Below are positions 35,475 through 49,470 of a stretch of 64,000 nt of DNA, in pieces (position 1 is the stretch's first letter; every line of letters starts with the position of its first letter). The position numbers and the translations under genes are program-made. The stretch covers positions 620,001-684,000 of the forward strand of contig JACJIB010000003.1 in assembly GCA_014138645.1 (NCBI GenBank), written 5' to 3'. The notes beneath the pieces are model-generated. The model saw nothing but the letters and a program-made list of their open reading frames with translations, was not told where the DNA came from and did not search any database. Source of the stretch: Methylorubrum thiocyanatum. GTDB lineage: Bacteria; Pseudomonadota; Alphaproteobacteria; Rhizobiales; Beijerinckiaceae.

Positions 35475-36314
35475 TCAGCGGGCGTCCGCGAGGCGCGCGC
35501 CGTTGTCGATGGCGGCGTACTTGGTCTTCGCCTCGGTCAGCCACTCGGCATAGGCCTGCTCGCTGACCACGCGCACGGTGATCGGCATGTAGGCGTGACG
35601 GGCGCCGCAGAGCTCGGAGCACTGGCCGTGATAGGTGCCCTCGCGGTCGGCCTTGAACCACCACTGGTTCAGGCGGCCGGGGATGGCGTCGATCTTGCCG
35701 CCGAAGGAGGGGATCGCCCAGGAATGGATCACGTCGTCGGAGGTGACCTGCACCTTCACGATCTTGCCCACCGGCACGACCATGTCGTTGTCGGTGGCGA
35801 GCAGCTTCGGCTGCTGCTCCTCGTCGACGTTGGCGTCGAAGGTGAAGCCGCCCTTGTCGCCCTCGGCCGGGTAGACGTAGGACCAGTACCACGCGTGGCC
35901 CACGACCTTGACCACGACGTCGGCCTTCGGGTCGGAGAGCTGGGTGCGCAGGGTGCGGAACGAGGGAATCGCCACCGCCACGAGGATCAGGACCGGGATG
36001 ATGGTCCAGGCCACCTCGATCGCCGTGTTGTGCGTGGTGCGCGACGGCGTCGGGTTCGCCTTCTCACTGAACTTGAAGATGCAGTAGAGAATCAGGGCGA
36101 GAACGAAGACCGAGATCGCGAAGGCGAGCCAGTGCAGCCCGTGCTCGAAATTGAGGAGGTCTGCGGCCTCGGCCGTGACCGGAACCTGACGGCTCATCTG
36201 CCACGGCTCGGGCTGACCGATGCCGGCCGCGAGAGCGGAGGAGGACGAACCGAGGAACACGCCGAGTGCGGCGAGCCCCCACGATGACCGATGTTGCGCC
36301 TGCGTCGTCCGCAT
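35475..36314 (-). CDS. ctaC: Cytochrome c oxidase subunit II
   Basis: 279-residue subunit II with the binuclear CuA site in the periplasm. N-terminal signal (WGLAALGVFLGSSSSALAA), two membrane helices, then the cupredoxin domain: the CuA ligands lie in HSWAIPSFGGKIDA and YHGQCSELCGARHAYMP (two Cys, His, Met). First gene of the oxidase run; ATG 36314 follows GGGGAGCC. Divergent from fdhD across 255 bases. Confidence 0.96.
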   Translation of the reverse strand: MRTTQAQHRSSWGLAALGVFLGSSSSALAAGIGQPEPWQMSRQVPVTAEAADLLNFEHGLHWLAFAISVFVLALILYCIFKFSEKANPTPSRTTHNTAIEVAWTIIPVLILVAVAIPSFRTLRTQLSDPKADVVVKVVGHAWYWSYVYPAEGDKGGFTFDANVDEEQQPKLLATDNDMVVPVGKIVKVQVTSDDVIHSWAIPSFGGKIDAIPGRLNQWWFKADREGTYHGQCSELCGARHAYMPITVRVVSEQAYAEWLTEAKTKYAAIDNGARLADAR

Positions 36315-36569
36315 GTCCCCGCTTGGCTCCCCTGGTGCCTATGGTTTGTTTGCCCTTGAATTCGCCGACCGGCGTCGCAAATCCGAGGGCTGCCCGACCT
36401 TTTCGCGGGCCTAGCCGGTTCCGGCGTGACCATGTCGCTGCCGGATGGGCGGTCGCGACGTAGAACCATACTGATCGTAAAACCGCAACCGCAACAGCGC
36501 CGCCAAGCGTCGCTTAGACGCGGGATCAGGGTTGCGCGTCGGTAAATCTGGCTGCTTCTGGGGATACGG

Positions 36570-37445
36570 ATGCTGGACTTCAGCCGCAAACCTCAAGGCG
36601 AGCTACAGGACGACGTCGCCGCCGACCGGCCCGCGACCTCGATCCGGGTCGGAACGCTCGTCGTCGCCTACGATGCGCCCGAGGCGCGGCCCGACGCCCG
36701 CGCGCTGGCCGTCGAGATGCCGGTCAACGTCGTCTACGGCACCGTCCCCTACGCGGTGATGATGCTGACGCCGGCCGACCTCGAGGATTTCGCCTACGGC
36801 TTCAGCCTGACCGAGGGCGTGATCGAGTCCCCCGACGAGATCCGCAGCGTCGCCGTGGAGCCCGGCGAGGGCGGCCTGCGGCTCCTGGTCGATCTCGCCC
36901 CGGGGCGGTTGCGCGAGCACCTCGCCCGCAAGCGCGCGATCAGCGGTCGCACGGGCTGCGGGGTCTGCGGCATCGAGGATCTCGCGGCCCTGCCGACCGC
37001 CAAGACCCGCTCCGGCAAGGGGCCGCAGGTGACGTTGGCGGCGATCCAGGCGGCACTGACCGCCCTGTCCGACCGCCAGACCCTCAACCGGGAGACCCGC
37101 GCGGTCCATGCCGCGGGTTGGGCCGGCCTCGACGGGACGCTCGCCGCCGTGCGCGAGGATGTCGGGCGCCACAATGCTCTGGATAAGTGCATCGGCGCAT
37201 TGCTGCGGGAGGGCGTGCGGCCGGACGAGGGCTTCCTCGTCATCACCAGCCGTTGCTCCTTCGAGATGGCGGAGAAGGCCGCGACCCTCGGCGCTTCGGT
37301 GCTGGTGGCGATCTCCGCCCCGACCTCGCTCGCCATCGAGCGGGCGCGCTGCCACGACATGACGCTCTGCGCCATCGCCCGCTCCGACACGCTGACCGTG
37401 TTCTCGGGGCGCGAGCGGCTGCTCCTGGCCGGCGAAGGCGGCTGA
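36570..37445 (+). CDS. fdhD: Formate dehydrogenase accessory sulfurtransferase FdhD
   Basis: 291-residue protein that transfers sulfur from IscS-type desulfurases to the bis-MGD cofactor of formate dehydrogenases. The CxxC loop GRTGCGVCGIEDL (Cys130 and Cys133) is present, with LTPADLEDFAYGFSLTEGVI and the C-terminal VLVAISAPTSLAIERA, all family signatures. No formate dehydrogenase gene is in the window, which is common for fdhD. Methylotrophs of this group oxidise formate as an energy source, a likely partner. Its start codon lies 256 bases from ctaC, divergent. Confidence 0.95.
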   Translation: MLDFSRKPQGELQDDVAADRPATSIRVGTLVVAYDAPEARPDARALAVEMPVNVVYGTVPYAVMMLTPADLEDFAYGFSLTEGVIESPDEIRSVAVEPGEGGLRLLVDLAPGRLREHLARKRAISGRTGCGVCGIEDLAALPTAKTRSGKGPQVTLAAIQAALTALSDRQTLNRETRAVHAAGWAGLDGTLAAVREDVGRHNALDKCIGALLREGVRPDEGFLVITSRCSFEMAEKAATLGASVLVAISAPTSLAIERARCHDMTLCAIARSDTLTVFSGRERLLLAGEGG

Positions 37446-37472
37446 CGCCGCCTCCCCGGGACCGATCCCGCG

Positions 37473-38534
37473 TCAGTCGCTGCCGGCGGCCTCGCCCGTA
37501 CCGCCGGGCACGACCGTCGCCCCGCCGATCACCCGCACGTTCTTGCGGGCACCGTCGGCCGGCGGATCCTGCCACCCCTTGCCCGCGGCCGGCGCCGACT
37601 TCGACTCGGCCGTCTTCGTCGGCTCCCTGCCGGATTCCTTCGCGTCAGGCTTGGCGGCCTCGGCCTTCCCCACGTCGGGCTTCGACTCGTTCAGCTTCGG
37701 CTCGACCGCCTTGGCTTCCCGGGACTCCGGCTTGGGGTCGGGCTTGGCGTCCGACTTGGCCGCATCCGACTTCGCCGCGGGTGTCATCGCGGGCGATCCG
37801 GACGGCGTGGAGCGGAGCGAGGGCTCCGGCGCGGCCGGGGCGATTCGAGCCTGGGACGGCAGCTTGGGCGTCGGCGCGGTCCGGGCGGCGGCGCGCCGCG
37901 GCGCTTCCGGGCGGCCCGCCGCATCCGGGTTGAGGCCGAGCGGATTGGCCTCGGGCCGGGCCGCCGGCGTCACGCGCTCCGCCCGCGGCGCCCCGCGCGC
38001 GTCGCCGAGGGGAGCCCCGCGCAGGCCGGGTACGGAGGGGATGTCGGCGGGCGGCACGATGCGCTCCGCCTCGCGGATCGGGCGGCGCGGGCGCATGTCT
38101 TCCTCGGTCCAGCCGTAGCCGGGCGCCGCCGGCCGCACCCGGTCGGACGGGTAGTAGACGCCGAGGGGCTCGCGCCCGATCACGTCGCCCTCGCGGGCGT
38201 CGACGACGAGTCGGACTCGCTGACCGCGCGGGCTCGTCGCCTCCACGCGGTAGTTGCGTCCGTCGTAGCGGGGGCGGGCGATCTCGCTGAAGCCGCGGTC
38301 GCGCAGGTCGTCGACGACCTCCCGCGGGGGCATCAGACCGTCCTCCTCGAAGAAGACCGCCCGCGGCGGACCATAGATTTCGCGGTAGAAGCCCTGGGCG
38401 GCCGCGGCCTGCAGGCCGAGTCCGGTCAGGAGGGCGCCGGAGAGGCCGAGACCAAGGCCGCGACGCAGCGCCGCTCTCGTGGCGCGGCCGATGACGCCAA
38501 TCACACGGTCAGGGGCATGACGGCTCGAAGCCAT
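37473..38534 (-). CDS. Exported proline/alanine-rich protein with PepSY-like N-terminal domain
   Basis: 353-residue protein of unknown function. An N-terminal hydrophobic segment (about 22-46, LGLGLSGALLTGLGLQAAAAQ) is a signal peptide or anchor. Residues about 55-125 resemble PepSY-like or envelope-associated domains (MPPREVVDDLRDRGFSEIAR, YDGRNYRVEATSPRGQRVRL). The remaining two-thirds is low-complexity: Pro/Ala/Arg-rich, then a Lys/Asp/Ser/Ala repeat region (about 250-330). ATG 38534 has GAGAGG upstream. It converges on fdhD with a 27-base gap. Confidence 0.7.
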   Translation of the reverse strand: MASSRHAPDRVIGVIGRATRAALRRGLGLGLSGALLTGLGLQAAAAQGFYREIYGPPRAVFFEEDGLMPPREVVDDLRDRGFSEIARPRYDGRNYRVEATSPRGQRVRLVVDAREGDVIGREPLGVYYPSDRVRPAAPGYGWTEEDMRPRRPIREAERIVPPADIPSVPGLRGAPLGDARGAPRAERVTPAARPEANPLGLNPDAAGRPEAPRRAAARTAPTPKLPSQARIAPAAPEPSLRSTPSGSPAMTPAAKSDAAKSDAKPDPKPESREAKAVEPKLNESKPDVGKAEAAKPDAKESGREPTKTAESKSAPAAGKGWQDPPADGARKNVRVIGGATVVPGGTGEAAGSD

Positions 38535-39171
38535 AGGGACCTCTCGGACCAAGCTCTCGCAGAAGGGAAGGTCCCGGGAGCCCGCTGTTGACCGCGGGTC
38601 CCCCGGCGTCACGGCAGACGCGATCCCCGCATTCCCTCCGTGCCGGCAAGGTTTTCTAAACGATTGATTGGGGCGACATTGCGAACCGGCCCGGAACCTG
38701 CCAGGGGCATCGGGACGCCGCGGTGCTGGTCGGCACTTTGTCGGCACGCTGCCGGTGATCGGCGTTCGGGTGCGCTGCGCGAATTCGAGGCATGTTCAAA
38801 AGGCCGGCGGCGGTGGCCGGCAGCCCCTTGCTGGAATGAATGAAATCTGGCAACGTCCGCCTATAGGACAGCAAGACTGTCCCATTTGTCGCACTCACCT
38901 TTTCGTTGTGCTTGGCCGTCGGGCGAGCTTTGGGGATCCATCACGTGATCGACGTGACGTCCGAACGAGCTGACAAACCGGCGATCGCCAAGGCGATCCG
39001 GGCGAGCGCCGGCTGAGGGAGCCGGGGCTTCAGCCCGCGGGTTGGCGGGCGATTCCGGCAGGAAGCACCCCACCAGACCCGACTCGAAAAAATGAAGCGG
39101 CGGCCCGGGCACCGATGGTGTTCGGGCATAAAACATGCTCGCGTGCGGGCAGGGTCGGAGATCTGCGGACG
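38535..39171. other. Long divergent intergenic region upstream of gltB
   Basis: 637 bases, the largest gene-free stretch here. It should contain the gltB promoter and leader and the promoter of the exported protein at 37473-38534. A 6-bp inverted repeat GGACAG-N5-CTGTCC lies at 38866-38882, followed by AT-richer DNA (about 38880-38915). GC-rich hairpins occur around 39010-39050. I saw no convincing small gene; a leader attenuator or sRNA cannot be excluded. Confidence 0.5.
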
Positions 39172-43905
<4,734 letters not shown>

Positions 43906-43920
43906 GGAGGGAAGGCAGCG

Positions 43921-44157
43921 ATGGCCGAGCCGACGATGCGTGTACGCCTCGTCCGGACTGCGAACGGACAGAGACTCGACATCCCGCCCGGGTTCATGCT
44001 GGGCGGGGACGAGGCGATCCTTCGCACGGAGGGCGACCGCCTCGTGGTCGAACCGGTCGCCGTGCCCTCTCTCCTGTCGGTGCTCGGCAACCTCGACGAT
44101 CTCGACGAGGATTGGCCGGAGATCGAGGACGCGGTGCCGGACGACGTCCGGCTCTAA
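43921..44157 (+). CDS. vapB: VapB-type antitoxin
   Basis: 78-residue acidic-tailed protein, first gene of a toxin-antitoxin pair. The N-terminal part (RVRLVRTANGQRLDIPPGFMLGGDEAILR) fits an AbrB/SpoVT-like beta-barrel DNA-binding fold of VapB/MazE-type antitoxins; the acidic C terminus (DLDEDWPEIEDAVPDD) is the usual toxin-wrapping tail. It starts 15 bases after gltB with GGGAGGGAAGG as ribosome-binding site, so it is probably transcribed with gltB. vapC follows after 81 bases. Confidence 0.82.
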   Translation: MAEPTMRVRLVRTANGQRLDIPPGFMLGGDEAILRTEGDRLVVEPVAVPSLLSVLGNLDDLDEDWPEIEDAVPDDVRL

Positions 44158-44163
44158 GTGTTT

Positions 44164-44230
44164 CTCACAAAACTCCCGCTGCACTGTCTTGCCCAGCGTG
44201 AGAACCGTTCGTGACCGGGAGTTTTGTGAG
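44164..44230 (+). promoter_or_regulatory. 15-bp perfect inverted repeat (hairpin) between vapB and vapC
   Basis: CTCACAAAACTCCCG (44164-44178) and CGGGAGTTTTGTGAG (44216-44230) are exact reverse complements, 37 bases apart. The right arm ends eight bases before the vapC ATG and holds its likely ribosome-binding site (GTGAG or GGGAG). A transcript hairpin would hide that site and lower toxin synthesis. See findings. Confidence 0.7.
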
Positions 44231-44238
44231 CAGTCTGA

Positions 44239-44640
44239 ATGCGGTATCTGCTCGACACCAACATGCTCTCGGCGCTGATCCGCTCGCCGAGGGGACCGGT
44301 GACGGAGCAGATCCGGCGCGTTGGTGAGGCGCGTGTTTATACGAGCGTCATCGTCGAGGCGGAACTTCGCTACGGCGCGGCGCGCAAGGGCTCGGAGCGG
44401 CTGTCTCGACAGGTCGAGGCCGTGCTCGGATCCATCCCGATCGAACCATGGCGTGAGCCTTTCGGTCGGATCTATGCGGAACTGCGTCTCGGACTGGAGC
44501 GGGCCGGGACGCCGATCGGTGCGAACGACCTGCTCATTGGGGCTCAGGCGCTGGCGGATGGCAGCGTTCTGGTGACGGACAACACGAGGGAGTTCGAACG
44601 GCTCACCGACCTTACGATCGAGAACTGGGTCCGGCCCTGA
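44239..44640 (+). CDS. vapC: VapC-type toxin (PIN-domain ribonuclease)
   Basis: 133-residue PIN domain, expected to cleave tRNA or other RNA when freed from VapB. The acidic metal-site residues are present: Asp6 in YLLDTNML, Glu40/Glu42 in VIVEAELRYG, Asp97 in GANDLLIGAQ and Asp114 in VTDNTREF. Typical VapC length. It is separated from vapB by 81 bases holding a perfect inverted repeat, unusual for such pairs, and followed 68 bases later by gltD. Confidence 0.92.
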   Translation: MRYLLDTNMLSALIRSPRGPVTEQIRRVGEARVYTSVIVEAELRYGAARKGSERLSRQVEAVLGSIPIEPWREPFGRIYAELRLGLERAGTPIGANDLLIGAQALADGSVLVTDNTREFERLTDLTIENWVRP

Positions 44641-44708
44641 TCGATCAAGTGCGGACGGTGCGACGGGGGCTCTTCGCGACAGGCAAAGCGGCGCGATTGG
44701 ACTGATCG

Positions 44709-46142
<1,434 letters not shown>

Positions 46143-46166
46143 GCCGCACCAGCTTCGAACGAGACG

Positions 46167-46196
46167 GGGCCATCGCCGAAAGGCGGTGGCCCTTTT
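46167..46196 (+). terminator. Intrinsic terminator of gltD
   Basis: Stem GGGCCATCGCC / GGCGGTGGCCC (one G-T wobble) with a GAAA loop and TTTT, 25 bases after the gltD stop. It may also serve the convergent hydrolase gene. Confidence 0.85.
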
Positions 46197-46214
46197 AGTT
46201 GGGCCTGGAGCATT

Positions 46215-47159
46215 TCAGCGAGAGATGCCCTCGGGTCCGGCGCGGTCGCGCACCTCCCACACGTAGCCCGCCCCGTCCCGGACGATCCGGCCCCGCGTCG
46301 CGAGATGCATTCCGGCGACGTCCAGTCCCTCGCCGGCGGCGCGGTCGAGGATCCGGCGGCGGGTGGCGACCGCCTCCGCCGGGTCGGCATCCCAGATCAC
46401 GGTCCAGTCGGGATGCGGCATCTGCAGGATGCGGGAGTGAAGGATGTCGCCCCAGATCAGCAGCCGGTCCGACCCATCCTCGATCAGCACGCCGGCATGG
46501 CCCGGCGTATGTCCCGGCAGCGGCAGGAAGGCGACGCCGGGCGCGAGATCGGCCGCGCCGGAGACGCGGCGCACCCGGCCGGCATAGGCCGCCAGCACCG
46601 CCTGCGCGGTGTCGAAGAAGACGGCCATCGCGGCCGGCGCCCGAGCGCGGGCGCCGGCATCGGACCAGAAGGCCGCCTCCCGCTCCTGAATCACCAACTC
46701 CGCCCGGGCATAGCGGGCGGCGCCGTCGCTCGTGAGCAGACCGCCGGCATGGTCCGCGTGGAGATGGGTCAGCCACACGGTGTCGATCTGATCGGGCCCG
46801 ACCCCTTCCGCCGCGAGCGCCGCCGTGACTCGGTCGAAGCCCGGCCCGAACACGGTTCCGCAGCCGGCATCGAGCAGCCAGTGCCGGGGGCCATGCCGGA
46901 TCAGGAAGGCGTTGACGGGCTCCGGTGAGGGGCCGCCCGGTGGGAGGCCGGCTTGCGCCAGAAGGGCGCGCCCGGCCTCGCCGTCGGCGGCCGGGATCAT
47001 GCTCGGCTGGAGCGGGAACAGGCCGTCGCGAAGCGGCGTGACGGAGAAGGCGCCGACGCGATAGGCGGAGGCGGGCGCCGCCCGCGCCTCGACGATCCGC
47101 AGGAGCGGCAGGCCGACGCCCACGGCGAGGACGGAGCGGCGGGTGAGCGGCAGAGGCAT
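46215..47159 (-). CDS. MBL-fold metallo-hydrolase with signal peptide
   Basis: 314-residue metallo-beta-lactamase-superfamily hydrolase. The N terminus is a Tat-like signal (LTRRSVLAVGVGLPLLRIV). Metal site THLHADHAGG (HxHxDH) followed by LPGHTPGHAGVLI and WGDILHSRIL give the expected second and third His ligands and bridging Asp. Such exported enzymes resemble lactonases or quorum-quenching hydrolases, but the substrate cannot be told. ATG 47159 starts the signal peptide. Divergent from a sensor kinase. Confidence 0.88.
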   Translation of the reverse strand: MPLPLTRRSVLAVGVGLPLLRIVEARAAPASAYRVGAFSVTPLRDGLFPLQPSMIPAADGEAGRALLAQAGLPPGGPSPEPVNAFLIRHGPRHWLLDAGCGTVFGPGFDRVTAALAAEGVGPDQIDTVWLTHLHADHAGGLLTSDGAARYARAELVIQEREAAFWSDAGARARAPAAMAVFFDTAQAVLAAYAGRVRRVSGAADLAPGVAFLPLPGHTPGHAGVLIEDGSDRLLIWGDILHSRILQMPHPDWTVIWDADPAEAVATRRRILDRAAGEGLDVAGMHLATRGRIVRDGAGYVWEVRDRAGPEGISR

Positions 47160-47337
47160 GGGCGGCGGGTCCGGTGTCGGAACATCGAAGCCGTGATCCT
47201 GACGAGCCGGACCGCCGCCGCCCAGGGAAGCGCACCCGGCGGAGTCCGGGCATTTTTCCCGACGGCGCCCGGCGCCCCTTGCGCCCTGACCGGCGGAGGG
47301 TGCCAATTCGGCGGACGTCCCACGCCCGGTTGCCCCG

Positions 47338-48678
47338 ATGAGCCTGCCCGCGCATCTCGCCCTGCGCCTTCTGGTCGTGACGCTGCTCTGCCTGACCGGC
47401 GCCGTCGCCTGGACCCTGTGGGAGGCGCGCACCGGTCTGCGCGAGGAGGCCGCGGTCTCGGCGGGGCGGATCGCGGCAGGGCTCGCCCGGCAGCCGGGGC
47501 TCGGCAGCGTCGGACCGGCGGCCCTGCCGATCGCCGAGCCGCAGGCGGAACCGACCGTTCTGATGATCCTGCCGGGCATCTGCGCCGAAATCCGCCTCGG
47601 CGCCGAGGCGCCGCGCCGACTCTGCGGCGACTGGGACGGGCTCGGCACGGCGCCGGCCTGGCTCGCGGGCGCCCTGGCGGCGGAGACAGGGGCAACACCG
47701 GTCATCCGAGACATCGTCTACCGTGGACGTTCCCTCGGCAGCGTCGCGGCTTGGCCGGACCCCATCGCCGCGGCGGGGCGGGCGTGGCGGCAGGTGCGGT
47801 TCGCGAGCGGCCTCGCCCTGTCGCTCGCCGGCACCACGGCGATCCTCGGCTGGCTTGCCGCCGCCCGGCTCGTCGCACCGGCGGCCCGGATCGTCCAAGG
47901 CGTCGATGGCTTCGAGGCCGGGCGCACGCCTTCGCCCCTGCCGCGCTTCAGCACCGCCGAGTTCGATCGGATCGCCACCGCGTTCAACGCCCTCGCCGGG
48001 CGCCTGTCCCGCATCGAAGATGAGCGCACGGACCTGATGCGCCGGCTGGTGCAGGTCCAGGAGGAGGAGCGCCAGAGCCTCGCCCGCGACCTGCACGACG
48101 CCTTCGGCCAATGCCTCGCCGCCGCGGGCGCGCTCGCCGCCGCCATCGAAGCCGGCGTCCCGGAGGAGCGAGCGGATCTGCGCGCCGATGCCGCCGGCAT
48201 CGAGGCGGTCGTCGGCGCCATGCGCGAGAGCCTGCGCGGGGCCCTGGCCCAGCTCGAACTGCCAGACCTCGCCGGCATCGGCCTGGGCGAGGGCCTTCGC
48301 AGCCTCGTCTCGGATTGGCAGGCGCGGCTGCGGACGGGTCCGAGCCTTCACCTCGACGTGATGGGCGATTGGGCGGGCTTGTCGCCGCAGGTCTCCGCGA
48401 GCCTCTACCGGATCGCGCAGGAACTCCTGACCAACGCCCTGCGGCACGGGCGGCCGAGCCGGATTTTTCTGCGGTTGCAGCGCATTGAGACCGGAAGGCG
48501 GCCGATCACGCTGGTCGTGGACGACGACGGCGGGGGCGATCCCGCGCACATCGCCGGGGCGTCCGGCCGCGGCCTTGCCGGAATCCGGGCGCGGCTCGCG
48601 GCTCTCGGCGGCGCGCTGTCGCTCACCGGAAACGGCAGCGGCCTTCGCGCCTGCGCCACCGTCCCGACCCGCGGCTGA
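47338..48678 (+). CDS. NarL-type sensor histidine kinase
   Basis: 446-residue membrane kinase. Transmembrane helix about 7-29, periplasmic sensor about 30-155, second helix about 157-176, HAMP-like linker, then a HisKA_3 dimerisation domain with phospho-acceptor His253 in ARDLHDAFGQCLAAAG, and a HATPase domain (LYRIAQELLTNALRHG N-box; DDDGGGDPAHIAGASGRGLA G-boxes). It sits nine bases before a LuxR-type response regulator, so the pair is a two-component system. The signal is unknown. Confidence 0.93.
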   Translation: MSLPAHLALRLLVVTLLCLTGAVAWTLWEARTGLREEAAVSAGRIAAGLARQPGLGSVGPAALPIAEPQAEPTVLMILPGICAEIRLGAEAPRRLCGDWDGLGTAPAWLAGALAAETGATPVIRDIVYRGRSLGSVAAWPDPIAAAGRAWRQVRFASGLALSLAGTTAILGWLAAARLVAPAARIVQGVDGFEAGRTPSPLPRFSTAEFDRIATAFNALAGRLSRIEDERTDLMRRLVQVQEEERQSLARDLHDAFGQCLAAAGALAAAIEAGVPEERADLRADAAGIEAVVGAMRESLRGALAQLELPDLAGIGLGEGLRSLVSDWQARLRTGPSLHLDVMGDWAGLSPQVSASLYRIAQELLTNALRHGRPSRIFLRLQRIETGRRPITLVVDDDGGGDPAHIAGASGRGLAGIRARLAALGGALSLTGNGSGLRACATVPTRG

Positions 48679-48686
48679 GGTGCGCG

Positions 48687-49346
48687 ATGCCGAGCATCCT
48701 CCTCGTCGACGACCATCCCGTCGTGCGCGAGGGCTATCGCCGCCTGCTCGAACGGCAGCCGGGTTTCACCGTGGTGGCCGAGGCGGAGACCGCGGCGCAA
48801 GCCTACCGCCTCTACAAGGCGCAGGCGCCGGACCTCGTCATCCTCGACCTCTCGCTGCCGGGGCCGAGCGGCATCGAGGCGATCCGGCATATCCGGCAAT
48901 GGGACGCCGCAGCCCGCATCCTCGTGTTCAGCATGCGCACCGCCGCCGCCATCGCGCGCCAAGCCTTCGCCGCGGGCGCCGCCGGCTATGTCAGCAAGGC
49001 GAGCCCGCCGCGGGACCTCCTGACAGCCGTGGCGGGCGTGCTGCGCGGGGAGCGCGCCATGAGCCCCGACATCGCCTTAGCCATCGCACAGGACGAGGTC
49101 TCCGACGGGCGTACCGCCCTCGACGACCTCAGCCCGCGGGAAATCGAGATCCTCGGCATGACGGCGGCGGGCGCGACGGCATCGGCGGTGGCCGAGGCGC
49201 TGTGCCTCAGCCTCAAGACGGTTCAGAACAACCTCTCGCTGATCCGGGCCAAGCTCGGCGCCCGCACGGACGCCCATCTGGTCTGGATCGCCGTCGGTGC
49301 CGGGCTCGTGGAGGCCCCGCCCGGTCCACCCTCCGGCGACGGCTGA
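48687..49346 (+). CDS. NarL/FixJ-family response regulator
   Basis: 219-residue regulator partner of the upstream kinase. Receiver domain with phospho-accepting Asp54 (LVILDLSLPGPSGIEAIRHI) and acidic pair in LLVDDHPVVREGYRRLL; C-terminal LuxR helix-turn-helix at about 145-200 (LDDLSPREIEILGMTAAGAT, KTVQNNLSLIRAKLG). Target genes unknown. Followed by a strong hairpin. Confidence 0.95.
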   Translation: MPSILLVDDHPVVREGYRRLLERQPGFTVVAEAETAAQAYRLYKAQAPDLVILDLSLPGPSGIEAIRHIRQWDAAARILVFSMRTAAAIARQAFAAGAAGYVSKASPPRDLLTAVAGVLRGERAMSPDIALAIAQDEVSDGRTALDDLSPREIEILGMTAAGATASAVAEALCLSLKTVQNNLSLIRAKLGARTDAHLVWIAVGAGLVEAPPGPPSGDG

Positions 49347-49371
49347 ACCGGTTTCGGTCCAAGACGTCTAA

Positions 49372-49408
49372 GGCCATCGTGCCGGATTTCGGATCCGGCA
49401 CGATGGCC
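49372..49408. terminator. Hairpin at the convergent end of the two-component genes
   Basis: Perfect 16-bp stem GGCCATCGTGCCGGAT / ATCCGGCACGATGGCC with a TTCGG loop, 26 bases after the response-regulator stop. No T-run, so the strand is not fixed. Confidence 0.6.
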
Positions 49409-49423
49409 TAAGCGATTGTCTTT

Positions 49424-49469
49424 GCATCCTCTTATTCCGAAAGCCGGAAACCGCCTTTCGGGATGATGC
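49424..49469. repeat. Palindromic repeat (copy A), 3' of the DUF459 gene
   Basis: Imperfect 46-base palindrome with outer GCATC / GATGC and inner CCGAAAGCCGG / CCGCCTTTCGG (one mismatch). It shares its core with copy B at 33718-33756. The minus-strand DUF459 gene ends two bases beyond it. Confidence 0.65.
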
Positions 49470-49470
49470 G

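Noticed and set aside
38945..39016. Short GTG-started frame ending RASAG before gltB, looking like a C-terminal fragment
   Set aside because: Too short (23 codons), no ribosome-binding site; upstream extension has no recognisable family.
44164..44230. Reading of the inverted repeat as an insertion sequence or integron attachment site
   Set aside because: No transposase, no target-site duplication and no integron core sequence flank it; kept as a transcript hairpin instead.
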